Positions 32,397 to 41,152 of a DNA stretch of 64,000 bases are shown in pieces. The notes under the pieces were generated by a model. That model saw only the letters and a list, made by a program, of their open reading frames with translations. It was not told the origin of the DNA and searched no databases. Source of the DNA: [Clostridium] aminophilum (lineage in GTDB: Bacteria > Bacillota > Clostridia > Lachnospirales > Lachnospiraceae); the NCBI RefSeq assembly GCF_900101295.1, contig NZ_FOIL01000003.1, forward strand, positions 1 through 64,000. Direction: 5' to 3'. Position 1 is the first letter of the stretch. Every line of letters starts with the position of its first letter. The position numbers and the translations under genes are program-made.

Positions 32397-33359
32397 ATGA
32401 TGCGTATTTTCCGGACAGAGAATTCTGTCGTTCATGAACTGAAAGATATCAAAGAGCTGCACCATCCGGGGCGGGAGGGCTGCTGGATCGAGATGACCAA
32501 TCCGTCTTCGGCGGAAGCCAGCCGGATTGAGCTGGAACTCGGCGTGGATCATGACGATGTCATGGCGGCGATCGACCCGGAAGAGAAGAACCGTGTGGAT
32601 CTTCAGGAAGATTATACGCTGATTCTCGTCGACATTCCGTCGCGGGAGGTGCGCCACAGCAAACAGCGATATACAACAATTCCGCTGGGTCTGATTCTCA
32701 CGGAAAACCACATCGTAACGGTCTGCTCGGAGGAAACCCCGATTCTGCAGTATTTTCATCATAACGCAGTGAGAGGTTTTTCCACGAAGAAAAAACTCCG
32801 CTTTGTGTATCAGATCATGCTCCGCGTGTCGCTGGCCTATCAGCGCGCGCTGACGGTCATCGACAAGGCGAGAACCGAATTCGAGGAGAACATCGAGAAG
32901 ATCACGGAAGAGGCCGATCTGATCAGCCTGCACGAGCTGGAATCGACGTTGGTTTACTTTGCCACGTCACTCCGGGGCAATGCGAACGTTCTGAACAAGC
33001 TTGCGCGGTACGGTCAGCTTCAGCAGTACCCGGAAGATCGGGAACTTCTGGACGATGTCATCATCGAGAACCAGCAGGCCATCGAGATGACGCAGATTTA
33101 CCGCGATATCATCGATGGTACAAGACAATTGATTTCCACTCTCATGGACAACCGTCTGAATGAGGTGATGAAGCGGCTGACGTCCATCACACTGATTCTC
33201 GCGGTTCCGACCATGATCTCCGGCATGTATGGAATGAACGTGGACACGCGCTGGATGCCCTTTGCGAATACCTTCCAGGGATTCTGGATCATCGGCGCCA
33301 TCATCATTGTCATCTGCATCATTCTTCTGTGGATTCTGAAAAGAATGAAGATGCTGTGA
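32397..33359 (+). CDS. CorA-family magnesium transporter
   Basis: 320 residues. A large N-terminal cytoplasmic domain and long helices (residues 1-260) are followed by two C-terminal membrane helices. The first helix ends with the diagnostic GMYGMNVDTRWMPF (GMN motif, about residue 278), and the second is WIIGAIIIVICIILLWIL with a basic tail (KRMKML). CorA homologues are pentameric channels passing Mg2+ or other divalent ions. The ribosome site is weak. Confidence 0.9.
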   Translation: MMRIFRTENSVVHELKDIKELHHPGREGCWIEMTNPSSAEASRIELELGVDHDDVMAAIDPEEKNRVDLQEDYTLILVDIPSREVRHSKQRYTTIPLGLILTENHIVTVCSEETPILQYFHHNAVRGFSTKKKLRFVYQIMLRVSLAYQRALTVIDKARTEFEENIEKITEEADLISLHELESTLVYFATSLRGNANVLNKLARYGQLQQYPEDRELLDDVIIENQQAIEMTQIYRDIIDGTRQLISTLMDNRLNEVMKRLTSITLILAVPTMISGMYGMNVDTRWMPFANTFQGFWIIGAIIIVICIILLWILKRMKML

Positions 33360-33426
33360 GGCAGGGAGAGCGCAGCAGGAGAACAAGTGACTCGAAGATT
33401 TGAAGCGATACAGGAAAGGTGAGAAA

Positions 33427-33711
33427 ATGATCGTTCTGAATGTGACTTACAAGTGCAAACCCGGTATGGGAGAGAAATTTCTGAAGGCGATTGATGCGGA
33501 GGGCATCGGTGCCGCCTGCCGCGCCGAGGACGGAAACATCAAATATGATTATTATTTCCCGGCGGACGGCAGCGATGAAATTCTTTTGGTTGAAAAGTGG
33601 CGTGACGCCGAGGCCCTTGCGGTACACGGAACACAGCCGCATTTTGCGAGAATCGGCGAGATTAAGGGACAGTTCATCGACGATACCACGGTTGAAAAGT
33701 TTGAGAACTGA
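33427..33711 (+). CDS. ABM-domain protein (putative quinol monooxygenase family)
   Basis: 94 residues from the ATG at 33427 with a GAAAGGTGAG ribosome site. A single dimeric alpha-beta barrel domain of the antibiotic-biosynthesis-monooxygenase type: VTYKCKPGMGEKFLKAID, YYFPADGSDEILLVEKWRDA, and LAVHGTQPHFARIGE with the conserved histidine. Members are cofactor-free oxygenases or of unknown role; substrate unknown. Confidence 0.8.
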   Translation: MIVLNVTYKCKPGMGEKFLKAIDAEGIGAACRAEDGNIKYDYYFPADGSDEILLVEKWRDAEALAVHGTQPHFARIGEIKGQFIDDTTVEKFEN

Positions 33712-33715
33712 TGTG

Positions 33716-35134
33716 TCAGGACGCCGATCCATCGGAGGCTTTTTCGCCGGCGGAAGGATAGATGACCGGCCCTGACCGGTATTCATTTTCAAATCGCGCA
33801 CCCGTTTTCCGGGCGGCGCGATTTTTTGATGTCAAAACCGTCTGGTAAATGTGCTCGCAGGCGGCATTTTTCTCAAAGAGCGAACGTGCAGCAGGAGAGA
33901 GTGTCCGGAAATAGTCTGCCGGCCGGGTGATCATCGGGATGGAAGTCCGTTTTTTCAGCTCCCGGAGCACCGGGGAGGACTCCCGGCGGAAACCGAGAAT
34001 TCTGGCATATCGGGCATCGGGGGTTCCCTTCCAATTCATGATTTCGTCGGTCCGGATCCCCAGAAGAATGTGGGTCAGCGCGCGGGAGATCCGGGTATAG
34101 GTGAACTGACGGACTTTCAAGAGGTCAATCCAATCGCGGAAGGAACGGAAATCCGATGAGGTTCCCAGAATCCGGCCGGCGATGTCACTGCCCACATCGC
34201 TGATGGAAAGGAGAGAGTCCCGGTCGGAACGGAGAATCGCGTACTGAAGAAGATCGGAAAAATCTTCCGGGAAGAGGGGCGTTTCCTTTTCCATCAGGGA
34301 AAAGACATTTTTCGGAACAAAGGGGCGAAGTTCATCGGCAGGAGCCGCTGCATCCTCTTTCAGACGGTTCCGGATCGCCATGGCAGAGACAAAAGGCGCT
34401 GCGCTGTCCGGTGCCGGAGAGCTGTCATTTCCCGAAAGAGCCGGAAGCCCGGTTTCATTATAGGAAGCGCCGACGCGACGGACCGGGATGATCTCCGGAG
34501 CTTGTTTCTGCCGGGCGAGAGAGGCGCAGTACTCCAGTGCCAGAATATTGTTGGACTCGGAGAGCAGCCGGTGCAGCCGTTCGGAACACCGGGCACCGCA
34601 GGAAGCTTCTATGGATTCTTCCGTTATGAGAAAATCGGCACGGCAGTGCCCGGAAAGAGAAGAATCCGCCGGCCCCGCTCCGGTCAGATATCCGGAAAAT
34701 GCGGCCTCGCGCGCCGCAGGGTAGGAGAGGCCGTTTTTCAGGCCGTCCCGCAGAAGCGCGCCGAAGGGTTCCGGTTCCTCGGCAAGAATCCGGGCCGCGG
34801 TCTGAAGAAGCGCGGCGTCGTCATCTTCACATCCGAAGGAGAGCGCGTCACAGCCGATGCCGGTGAGGACAGAGGTTCCCCAGAAAGCAAAGTCCGGCGC
34901 CGCCGCAGCCGCAAACGGAGCCGGCATCTCAAGGACAATGTCCGCGCCGCCGGCGAGCGCCATCTGTACGCGGGCGCTCCGGCGAAAGACCGCCGGCTCT
35001 CCGCGCTGAACCCAGGAGGGACTCAGTATGACGCAGACGGCATCGGCACCGGATCGTCTTTTGGCCTCGGCGATCTGATAGGCGTGCCCCGCGTGAAAGG
35101 GATTGTATTCGGCGATGATGCCCGTAATCTTCAT
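33716..35134 (-). CDS. tmcAL: tRNA(Met) cytidine acetate ligase
   Basis: 472 residues from the ATG at 35134. The HIGH-type nucleotidyltransferase motif is GIIAEYNPFHAGHAYQIAEA, followed by CVILSPSWVQRGEPAVFRRS and DIVLEMPAPF, all hallmarks of TmcAL (formerly YlbM/DUF795). The enzyme makes acetyl-AMP and acetylates the wobble cytidine of elongator tRNA-Met. It is on the opposite strand to its neighbours but next to pta-ackA, the usual Firmicute location and a sensible one because acetate is its substrate. A longer frame to 35236 is not supported by family starts. Confidence 0.9.
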   Translation of the reverse strand: MKITGIIAEYNPFHAGHAYQIAEAKRRSGADAVCVILSPSWVQRGEPAVFRRSARVQMALAGGADIVLEMPAPFAAAAAPDFAFWGTSVLTGIGCDALSFGCEDDDAALLQTAARILAEEPEPFGALLRDGLKNGLSYPAAREAAFSGYLTGAGPADSSLSGHCRADFLITEESIEASCGARCSERLHRLLSESNNILALEYCASLARQKQAPEIIPVRRVGASYNETGLPALSGNDSSPAPDSAAPFVSAMAIRNRLKEDAAAPADELRPFVPKNVFSLMEKETPLFPEDFSDLLQYAILRSDRDSLLSISDVGSDIAGRILGTSSDFRSFRDWIDLLKVRQFTYTRISRALTHILLGIRTDEIMNWKGTPDARYARILGFRRESSPVLRELKKRTSIPMITRPADYFRTLSPAARSLFEKNAACEHIYQTVLTSKNRAARKTGARFENEYRSGPVIYPSAGEKASDGSAS

Positions 35135-35444
35135 GGCAGTTCCTCCGGAATGTATTTTTTTTCGTTCACATTGAAAAATTTCGGCGAAAAGATCATTTCC
35201 GTCCGACGGCGGAAAACGGTCCGCTGCCGTGGTCAAAGACTCTTTTGCGTGATGACTCTACTATACGTGCCGAAATCCCGTAATGTCAACATTTCCGCGG
35301 GACCCGCAGGCACGGACGGGATCGGACCGGAGGCACGGAGCCGAGGGGCCATGGCGCAGCCGAACTCCGGAAAAAACAGCGAAATACACCGATACTATTT
35401 GGCCCTGTTAAATATATATCTTTCTTTTTTCTTACGTTTTAGCC

Positions 35445-35473
35445 TTGTACGTTGTATTTTTGCGGTATATAAT
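35445..35473 (+). promoter_or_regulatory. Promoter of pta
   Basis: TTGTAC (35445-35450), 17-bp spacer, TATAAT (35468-35473). Confidence 0.8.
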
Positions 35474-35517
35474 AGATCAGGAAAAATTTTCACACTCGCG
35501 AAAGGAGTTTGACTACA

Positions 35518-36516
35518 ATGGCATTTATTGATGAGATGATTGCAAAAGCAAAGGCTGACAAGAAGACGATCGTTCTTCCGGAGTACATGGATCACAGAAC
35601 CTGGGAGGCAGCTGTTAAGATCGTTAAGGAAGGCGTTGCAAATATCGTCATTCTTGCTACACCGGAGCAGGCTGCAGAGCACGGAAAAGATTATGATACC
35701 AACGGTATCACCGTAATCGATCCGGCAACTGATCCGAATAGACAGAAATATATCGACAAGTTCTGCGAGCTCAGAGCAAAGAAGGGTCTTACCCCGGAAG
35801 ATGCTGAGAAGCAGATGATGGCTGATTATATGTACTATGCTTGCCTTATGTGCAAGTGCGGCGATGCAGACGGCGTAGTATCCGGTGCATGCCACTCCAC
35901 CGGCAACACCATTCGTCCGGCACTGCAGCTTCTGAAGACAAAGCCGGGAATCTCTTCCGTATCCGGTTTCTTCGTTGTTGAGGTTCCGAACTGTGAGTAC
36001 GGTGAGAACGGCCGCTTCGTATTTGCTGACTGCGCAGTTAACACCGACTTCGACGGCGCAAAGCTTGCTGAGATCGCAGGTCTTTCCGCTGAGTCCTTCA
36101 AGAGCTTTATCGGCGCAGAGCCGAAGGTTGCAATGCTTTCCTACTCTTCTTACGGAAGCGCGAAGCATGATGATGTAACCAAGGTTCAGGAAGGCGTTAA
36201 GATCGCTCACGAGAAGTTCCCGGAGGTTGCTCTTGACGGTGAGCTTCAGCTCGATGCCGCTCTTGATCCGACTGTAGCTGCACTGAAGGCTCCGGAGTCT
36301 CCGGTTGCCGGCAAGGCAAACACTCTGGTATTCCCGTCGCTTGAGGCAGGAAACATCGGCTACAAGCTGGTTCAGAGACTTGCAAAGGCAAATGCATACG
36401 GCCCGGTTCTTCAGGGTCTGTCCATGCCGGTTAACGATCTGTCCAGAGGCTGCTTCGCAGACGATATCGTCGGTGTTGTTGCCATGACAGCAGTTCAGGC
36501 ACAGATGGCGAAGTAA
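35518..36516 (+). CDS. pta: Phosphate acetyltransferase
   Basis: 332 residues from the ATG at 35518, preceded by AAAGGAG at 35501-35507. It interconverts acetyl-CoA and acetyl phosphate, the first step of acetate formation, with ackA as its partner. The classic short Pta is seen: IVLPEYMDHRTWEAA, GVVSGACHSTGNTIRPALQL, MLSYSSYGSAKHDDVTKVQE, and the C-terminal NDLSRGCFADDIV. Codon choice is rich in GCT/GCA and GTT, unlike the GCG/GCC-rich neighbours, which suggests high expression. Confidence 0.96.
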   Translation: MAFIDEMIAKAKADKKTIVLPEYMDHRTWEAAVKIVKEGVANIVILATPEQAAEHGKDYDTNGITVIDPATDPNRQKYIDKFCELRAKKGLTPEDAEKQMMADYMYYACLMCKCGDADGVVSGACHSTGNTIRPALQLLKTKPGISSVSGFFVVEVPNCEYGENGRFVFADCAVNTDFDGAKLAEIAGLSAESFKSFIGAEPKVAMLSYSSYGSAKHDDVTKVQEGVKIAHEKFPEVALDGELQLDAALDPTVAALKAPESPVAGKANTLVFPSLEAGNIGYKLVQRLAKANAYGPVLQGLSMPVNDLSRGCFADDIVGVVAMTAVQAQMAK

Positions 36517-36601
36517 TAAAGGAACGCGGTTCCGTTGCTTCCATCATTTATTGGTGAAATCGAAAAAGGGTTTCGTGAAAATCTTTTTTCATAAATAACG
36601 T

Positions 36602-36627
36602 CCCGCGCAGGCTCCTTCCTGCGCGGG
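36602..36627 (+). promoter_or_regulatory. Strong hairpin between pta and ackA
   Basis: CCCGCGCAGG (36602-36611) and CCTGCGCGGG (36618-36627) form a perfect stem without a T run, so it may stabilise or process the message rather than end it. Confidence 0.6.
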
Positions 36628-36654
36628 CATATTAACGCACAGCGAGGTAAAAAA

Positions 36655-37845
36655 ATGAATATTCTTGTTATCAACTGCGGAAGCTCTTCCCTGAAGTATC
36701 AGCTGATCAACTCCGATTCCGAGGAAGTTCTGGCAAAGGGTCTTTGCGAGAGAATCGGTATCGACGGTGTTCTGACCTATCAGCCGGCAGGCGGCGAGAA
36801 GGAGAAGTCCGAGATCGCAATGCCGACACACAACGAGGCAATTTCTGCTGTTCTTGCTGCACTGACCGGTGAGAAGACCGGCGTTGTCAAGAGCCTTGCA
36901 GAGATCAATGCGGTAGGTCACCGTGTCGTTCACGGCGGAGAGAAGTTCACCGCTTCCTGCCTGATCGATGACGCAGCGATGAAGGCAATCGAAGAGTGCA
37001 ACGATCTTGCTCCGCTTCACAACCCGGCAAACCTGATCGGTATCCGTACCTGCCAGAAGCTTATGCCGGGCGTTCCGAACGTTGCTGTATTTGATACCGC
37101 TTTCCATCAGACCATGCCGGAGGTTGCTTACACATACGGCCTTCCGCACGAGTACTATGAGAAGTATCCGGTAAGAAGATACGGTTTCCACGGAACATCC
37201 CACAGATTCGTATCCGCTGAGGCTGCAAAGATGCTCGGCAAGAAGCCGGAAGATCTGAAGATCATTGTTTGCCACCTTGGCAACGGCGCTTCCATCTGCG
37301 CAGTTGATCACGGCAAGTCTGTTGATACTTCCATGGGCCTTACTCCGCTGGAGGGTCTTGTAATGGGTACCCGTTCCGGTGACATCGATCCGGCTATCAT
37401 CGAGTTCGTCGGCAAGAAGGAAGGACTTGATCTCGAGGGTATGAACAACGTTCTGAACAAGAAGTCCGGTATGCTCGGAATCTCCGGCGTATCCAGCGAC
37501 GGCCGTGACCTCGGCGATGCTGCTGCAAAGGGCAACAAGAGAGCACAGCTTGCTCTTGACGTATTCGATTACAGAGTAATCAAGTACATCGGCGCATACG
37601 CTGCAGCGATGAACGGTGTTGATGCGATCGCATTTACCGCAGGTATCGGTGAGAATAACATCGAGATGAGAGAGAATGTCTGCGCACATCTCACATATCT
37701 CGGCGCTGAGCTTGACAAGGAGAAGAACAATGTACGCGGCGAGGAGAGAATCATCTCCACCGACGCTTCCAAGGTTAAGCTTCTTCTCGTTCCGACCAAT
37801 GAGGAGCTTGCAATCGCAAGAGATACCCTGGCACTGGTAAAGTAA
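36655..37845 (+). CDS. ackA: Acetate kinase
   Basis: 396 residues, normal length. It converts acetyl phosphate and ADP to acetate and ATP. Visible signatures: [18 protein letters not shown] (phosphate 1 loop), [35 protein letters not shown], and [20 protein letters not shown]. It follows pta after a 138-bp gap with a hairpin and no obvious new promoter, so it is likely one transcript. Codon use is again of the highly expressed type. Confidence 0.97.
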   Translation: MNILVINCGSSSLKYQLINSDSEEVLAKGLCERIGIDGVLTYQPAGGEKEKSEIAMPTHNEAISAVLAALTGEKTGVVKSLAEINAVGHRVVHGGEKFTASCLIDDAAMKAIEECNDLAPLHNPANLIGIRTCQKLMPGVPNVAVFDTAFHQTMPEVAYTYGLPHEYYEKYPVRRYGFHGTSHRFVSAEAAKMLGKKPEDLKIIVCHLGNGASICAVDHGKSVDTSMGLTPLEGLVMGTRSGDIDPAIIEFVGKKEGLDLEGMNNVLNKKSGMLGISGVSSDGRDLGDAAAKGNKRAQLALDVFDYRVIKYIGAYAAAMNGVDAIAFTAGIGENNIEMRENVCAHLTYLGAELDKEKNNVRGEERIISTDASKVKLLLVPTNEELAIARDTLALVK

Positions 37846-37875
37846 TCTCTGTGAAAGCAGGATAACGTGATTTTT

Positions 37876-37910
37876 CCGCGCGGATCCGGTTTCCGGGTCC
37901 GCGCGGTTTT
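37876..37910 (+). terminator. Terminator of pta-ackA
   Basis: CCGCGCGGATCCGG (37876-37889) pairs with CCGGGTCCGCGCGG (37893-37906), one G-U, followed by TTTT. Confidence 0.9.
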
Positions 37911-37912
37911 CT

Positions 37913-37958
37913 GTTCCATTGGAAGCGGTGTTTCAAACTTCCGATGGAGCAAAAAACG
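37913..37958. repeat. Core palindromic element, divergent copy 3
   Basis: TTCCATTGGAAG pairs with CTTCCGATGGAG around a 13-base loop, and the tail CAAAAAACG resembles that of copies 1 and 2. It too lies directly after a terminator. Confidence 0.5.
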
Positions 37959-37980
37959 GGTAATCCCTCACAGATTTTTG

Positions 37981-38009
37981 TTGACAAACTGTTTTACAGT
38001 AGCTATAAT
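37981..38009 (+). promoter_or_regulatory. Consensus promoter of rpmF
   Basis: TTGACA (37981-37986), 17-bp spacer, TATAAT (38004-38009): a perfect sigma-A consensus. Confidence 0.93.
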
Positions 38010-38044
38010 CAACAACAGTGTTTTTCGAAAAAGGAGGTGTAGTC

Positions 38045-38227
38045 ATGTCTATCTGTCCGAAGAACAAGTCTTCTAAGGGAAGAAGAGATCGTCGCAGAGC
38101 TAACTGGAAGATGAAAGCATCTACTCTGGTTAAATGCCCAAAGTGCGGAGCTCTTATGATGCCGCACAGAGTCTGCAAGGCTTGCGGTACTTACAACAAG
38201 AAAGAGATCGTTAGAGTCGAGGACTAA
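38045..38227 (+). CDS. rpmF: Ribosomal protein L32
   Basis: 60 residues from the ATG at 38045 behind AAAGGAGG. The opening SICPKNKSSKGRRDRRRANW and the zinc-binding pair CPKCG and CKACG identify L32 of the zinc-containing type. It has its own consensus promoter and terminator. The DUF177 (YceD) gene that usually precedes rpmF in related genomes is missing here. Confidence 0.97.
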   Translation: MSICPKNKSSKGRRDRRRANWKMKASTLVKCPKCGALMMPHRVCKACGTYNKKEIVRVED

Positions 38228-38259
38228 TTAACGAATATCAATTCTTCGCGAAGATCAAT

Positions 38260-38294
38260 AAAGGGACCCCTGGTGCGCACCGGGGGTCCTTTCA
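38260..38294 (+). terminator. Terminator of rpmF
   Basis: AAAGGGACCCCTGGTGCG and CGCACCGGGGGTCCTTT form a long near-perfect stem at 38260-38294. Confidence 0.85.
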
Positions 38295-38298
38295 TTAT

Positions 38299-38347
38299 GT
38301 TTCACAGGAAATTTCTACGAAATTCCCTGTGAAACGAAAACGCTCCG
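38299..38347. repeat. Core palindromic element, copy 2
   Basis: TTTCACAGGAAATTTC (38300-38315) pairs with GAAATTCCCTGTGAAA (38319-38334), with the same single mismatch as copy 1. The tail CGAAAACGCTCCG follows. Confidence 0.7.
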
Positions 38348-38453
38348 CGGCAAATGACCGGTTACGGATCACCCGTGTCTTCAAGTGGAAAAATAGTTCA
38401 AAATATTGTATCATTGCAGAAAGATTGCATTAATACAGAAAGGACATCGGAAC

Positions 38454-39308
38454 ATGGAAGAAAAGACAAAAAACGGAATTGTACTGGAAGGCGGCGGAAT
38501 GCGCGGCATGTATACCGCCGGTGTCCTGGATGTACTGATGGAGAACGGGATCACTTTCGACGGTCTGGTCGGCGTCTCGGCGGGCGCGATCATGGGTACC
38601 TCCTTTGCCTCCGGACAGAACGGACGGAGCATTCGTTATTATAAGCGTTTTGGTCAGGACAAGCGCTTTATGAGCATGCGGAATTTCTTTTTGACCGGGG
38701 ATTTTGTGGGCGTGGAGTTCAGCTACCATGAACTGCCGGACAAGCTGGATCCTTTTGATTACGAGACGTTCCGGAAGAACCCCATGGAGTTCTACTGCGG
38801 CTGCAGCAACATGGAGACCGGAAAATCCGAACTGATCCGGATTGATGATCTCCATGAGGGGATCGATGTTCTCCGTGCTTCGGCGACCTTGCCCTACATC
38901 TCCAGACCGGTGGAGTGGAACGGACAAAAGTACATGGACGGAGGCTGCACGGATTCGATTCCGGTGCGGGCGTTCCGCCGGCTGGGCTTTGGCCGAAATG
39001 TGGTGGTTCTTACCCGTGATCGGGGATACCGGAAAAAGGCCGGCGCATGGTGGCTGCCGGGGAATTTCTACCGCAGATATCCGGAGTTTGCCAAACAGCT
39101 CCGGCTTCGCTTTGCTCATTATAACCGGCAGGTACAGGATATTGAAAAAATGGCGGAGAAGGGTGAGGTCTGCCTGATCCGTCCGAGCCGTCCGCTGCGC
39201 ATCGGCCGGGTGGAGGCTGACCCGGTAAAACTGCAGGAAATCTATGATCTCGGCCGGTTCGACGCACAGAATGATCTGGAACGGATCAGAAGATTTCTAT
39301 CTTGTTGA
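38454..39308 (+). CDS. Patatin-like phospholipase
   Basis: 284 residues from the ATG at 38454 with AGAAAGGA upstream. The patatin features are all present: oxyanion region VLEGGGMRGMYTAG, nucleophile elbow GVSAGAIMG, and the dyad aspartate in DGGCTDSIPVRA. It resembles the YjjU group, predicted cytoplasmic lipid hydrolases. Its place between rpmF and plsX is unusual, but it keeps a lipid theme with the neighbours. Confidence 0.9.
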   Translation: MEEKTKNGIVLEGGGMRGMYTAGVLDVLMENGITFDGLVGVSAGAIMGTSFASGQNGRSIRYYKRFGQDKRFMSMRNFFLTGDFVGVEFSYHELPDKLDPFDYETFRKNPMEFYCGCSNMETGKSELIRIDDLHEGIDVLRASATLPYISRPVEWNGQKYMDGGCTDSIPVRAFRRLGFGRNVVVLTRDRGYRKKAGAWWLPGNFYRRYPEFAKQLRLRFAHYNRQVQDIEKMAEKGEVCLIRPSRPLRIGRVEADPVKLQEIYDLGRFDAQNDLERIRRFLSC

Positions 39309-39333
39309 TTTCAAATCCAATCTTTAGTATAGT
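39305..39333 (+). promoter_or_regulatory. Promoter of plsX
   Basis: TTGATT (39305-39310), 17-bp spacer, TATAGT (39328-39333). The -35 box overlaps the stop codon of the patatin-like gene. Confidence 0.7.
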
Positions 39334-39405
39334 AATAACTGATTTTACGATCGGAAGTGCGATCGAACAAAACGGCAGTCCGTGCCGAAAAGGAGTTATC
39401 AGATT

Positions 39406-40443
39406 ATGATTAGAGTTGCGGTTGACGCCATGGGCGGAGACAATGCCCCGGGCGAGATTATTAAAGGTGCTCTGAGTGCTGCCCGTGAAAGAAATGACAT
39501 CCGTGTTGTTCTGGTAGGCCGGGAGCAGGTGATCCGCGATGAGATCAGACGGCAGGGCGGCGATGAGTCGCTGGTGGAAATTGTCCATGCGGAGGAAGTG
39601 ATCGAGACGGGAGAACATCCGGTCAACGCTCTTCGGAAAAAGAAGGATTCCTCCATTGTCGTCGGTATGAATCTGTTGAAAAACGGTGAAGCCGATGCGT
39701 TCTGCTCCGCCGGAAGTTCCGGTGCCGTTCTTGCAGGCGGAATGCTGATCGTGGGCAGAATCAAAGGCGTGGAGAGACCGCCGCTGGCTCCGCTCATTCC
39801 GACGGAGAAGGGTATCTCGCTTCTGATAGACTGCGGTGCGAATGTGGACGCGAAGGCTTCCAACCTGGTGCAGTTTGCCCGCATGGGTTCCATTTACATG
39901 AAGAACGTCATCGGTGTGGAGAATCCGCGCGTCGGTCTCGTGAACATCGGCGTGGAGGAAGAAAAGGGAAATGCGCTCGCCAAAGAGACATATCCGCTTC
40001 TGAAGGCATGTAAGGATATCAATTTTGTGGGCAATATCGAAGCCCGTGAGATTCCGCACGGTGCGGCGGATGTGATCGTGACGGAGGCATTTACCGGAAA
40101 TGTGATTCTGAAGCTGTATGAGGGACTGGGATCAACACTGATTCATATGATCAAGAAGGGGCTGATGTCAACTCTTATCTCAAAGATCGGTGCCCTGATG
40201 GCGAAACCGGCGCTGAAAAAGTCGATGAAGGCTTTTGATGTGACCGAGTACGGCGGCGCTCCGCTTCTCGGATGCAAGGGCCTTGTGGTCAAGACACACG
40301 GCAGCGCGAAAGCGGTCGAAGTGCACAATACGATCTTGCAGTGCATCACTTTTACGGAACAGAGGATCAACGAGAAGATTCAGGAAGCACTGAATCCGGC
40401 GGAGAATGCGGAAAAATCAGCCGAATCCGCTGCAAAGGCGTAA
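39406..40443 (+). CDS. plsX: Acyl-ACP:phosphate acyltransferase
   Basis: 345 residues from the ATG at 39406, with AAAAGGAG upstream. It makes acyl phosphate from acyl-ACP for phospholipid synthesis. Signature parts: VAVDAMGGDNAPGEIIKGAL, FCSAGSSGAVLAGGMLI, RPPLAPLIPT, DCGANVDAK, and GNVILKLYEGLG. The C-terminus has a poly-Ala/Glu tail. Next to acpP, its carrier substrate; fabD/fabG, which often lie between them, are absent. Confidence 0.95.
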   Translation: MIRVAVDAMGGDNAPGEIIKGALSAARERNDIRVVLVGREQVIRDEIRRQGGDESLVEIVHAEEVIETGEHPVNALRKKKDSSIVVGMNLLKNGEADAFCSAGSSGAVLAGGMLIVGRIKGVERPPLAPLIPTEKGISLLIDCGANVDAKASNLVQFARMGSIYMKNVIGVENPRVGLVNIGVEEEKGNALAKETYPLLKACKDINFVGNIEAREIPHGAADVIVTEAFTGNVILKLYEGLGSTLIHMIKKGLMSTLISKIGALMAKPALKKSMKAFDVTEYGGAPLLGCKGLVVKTHGSAKAVEVHNTILQCITFTEQRINEKIQEALNPAENAEKSAESAAKA

Positions 40444-40661
40444 TCAAGGCCGGCTCGCCGCTCATAAGGTAAACTGCCGTGCATGGCGTGACCAAAGACG
40501 CAGACACGGGTCAGCGGGCGGGAAGCGGGAAAACGGACATAAACGGAATACCGCGGACACAGGGTGAAGACGGCAGACAGAGCATGGTTCAGGGGATGCA
40601 ATATGCGGATCCTGTATACATTATATATTTCAAGACAGGTGAGACCTGAGGAGGAGCTTTC

Positions 40662-40898
40662 ATGGAATTTGAAAAGCTGGTTAAAATTATTTCTGAAGTT
40701 ATGAGTATCGATCCGGATGAGATCACAAGAGATACCCGCTTCGCGGATGATCTCGGTGCAGACTCTCTTGATCTTGCACAGATCATTATGGGAATCGAAG
40801 ATGAATTTGAAATTGAGATCCCGGTGGAAGAGGCCGAGAAGATTTCGACAGTCGGTGATGCGGAAGAGCGCATCCGTCAGGAAGTTTCCGGAAACTGA
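40662..40898 (+). CDS. acpP: Acyl carrier protein
   Basis: 78 residues. The phosphopantetheine site is [20 protein letters not shown], with Ser35 as the attachment residue. The protein is acidic and helical as usual. GAGGAG upstream. The 218-bp gap after plsX has no gene. A terminator follows. Confidence 0.96.
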   Translation: MEFEKLVKIISEVMSIDPDEITRDTRFADDLGADSLDLAQIIMGIEDEFEIEIPVEEAEKISTVGDAEERIRQEVSGN

Positions 40899-40927
40899 TC
40901 CGGAACTCATACATTTCAGTATGGAAG

Positions 40928-40947
40928 GCCCGCCGGTGGCGGGCTTT
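40928..40947 (+). terminator. Terminator after acpP
   Basis: GCCCGCC (40928-40934), loop GGT, GGCGGGC (40938-40944), then TTT. Short, possibly only partly effective before rnc. Confidence 0.65.
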
Positions 40948-41152
40948 CATACTATCATGGGATTTTTTCGGAATTTCGTGATTTATATCGATACCACCGT
41001 TACTTTTTTTTACACAGCGCAGTACCGGAGCATGGCGGAGAGAAGAATCTGCCTGCCTGTATGTCAGTCGGTCACGATGGACCTGTGTCCGGCGGACATA
41101 TGCGCAGGAGTCGCCCGTTTTCGGGAAGCGCGGACAACATGGAGGAAACAGA

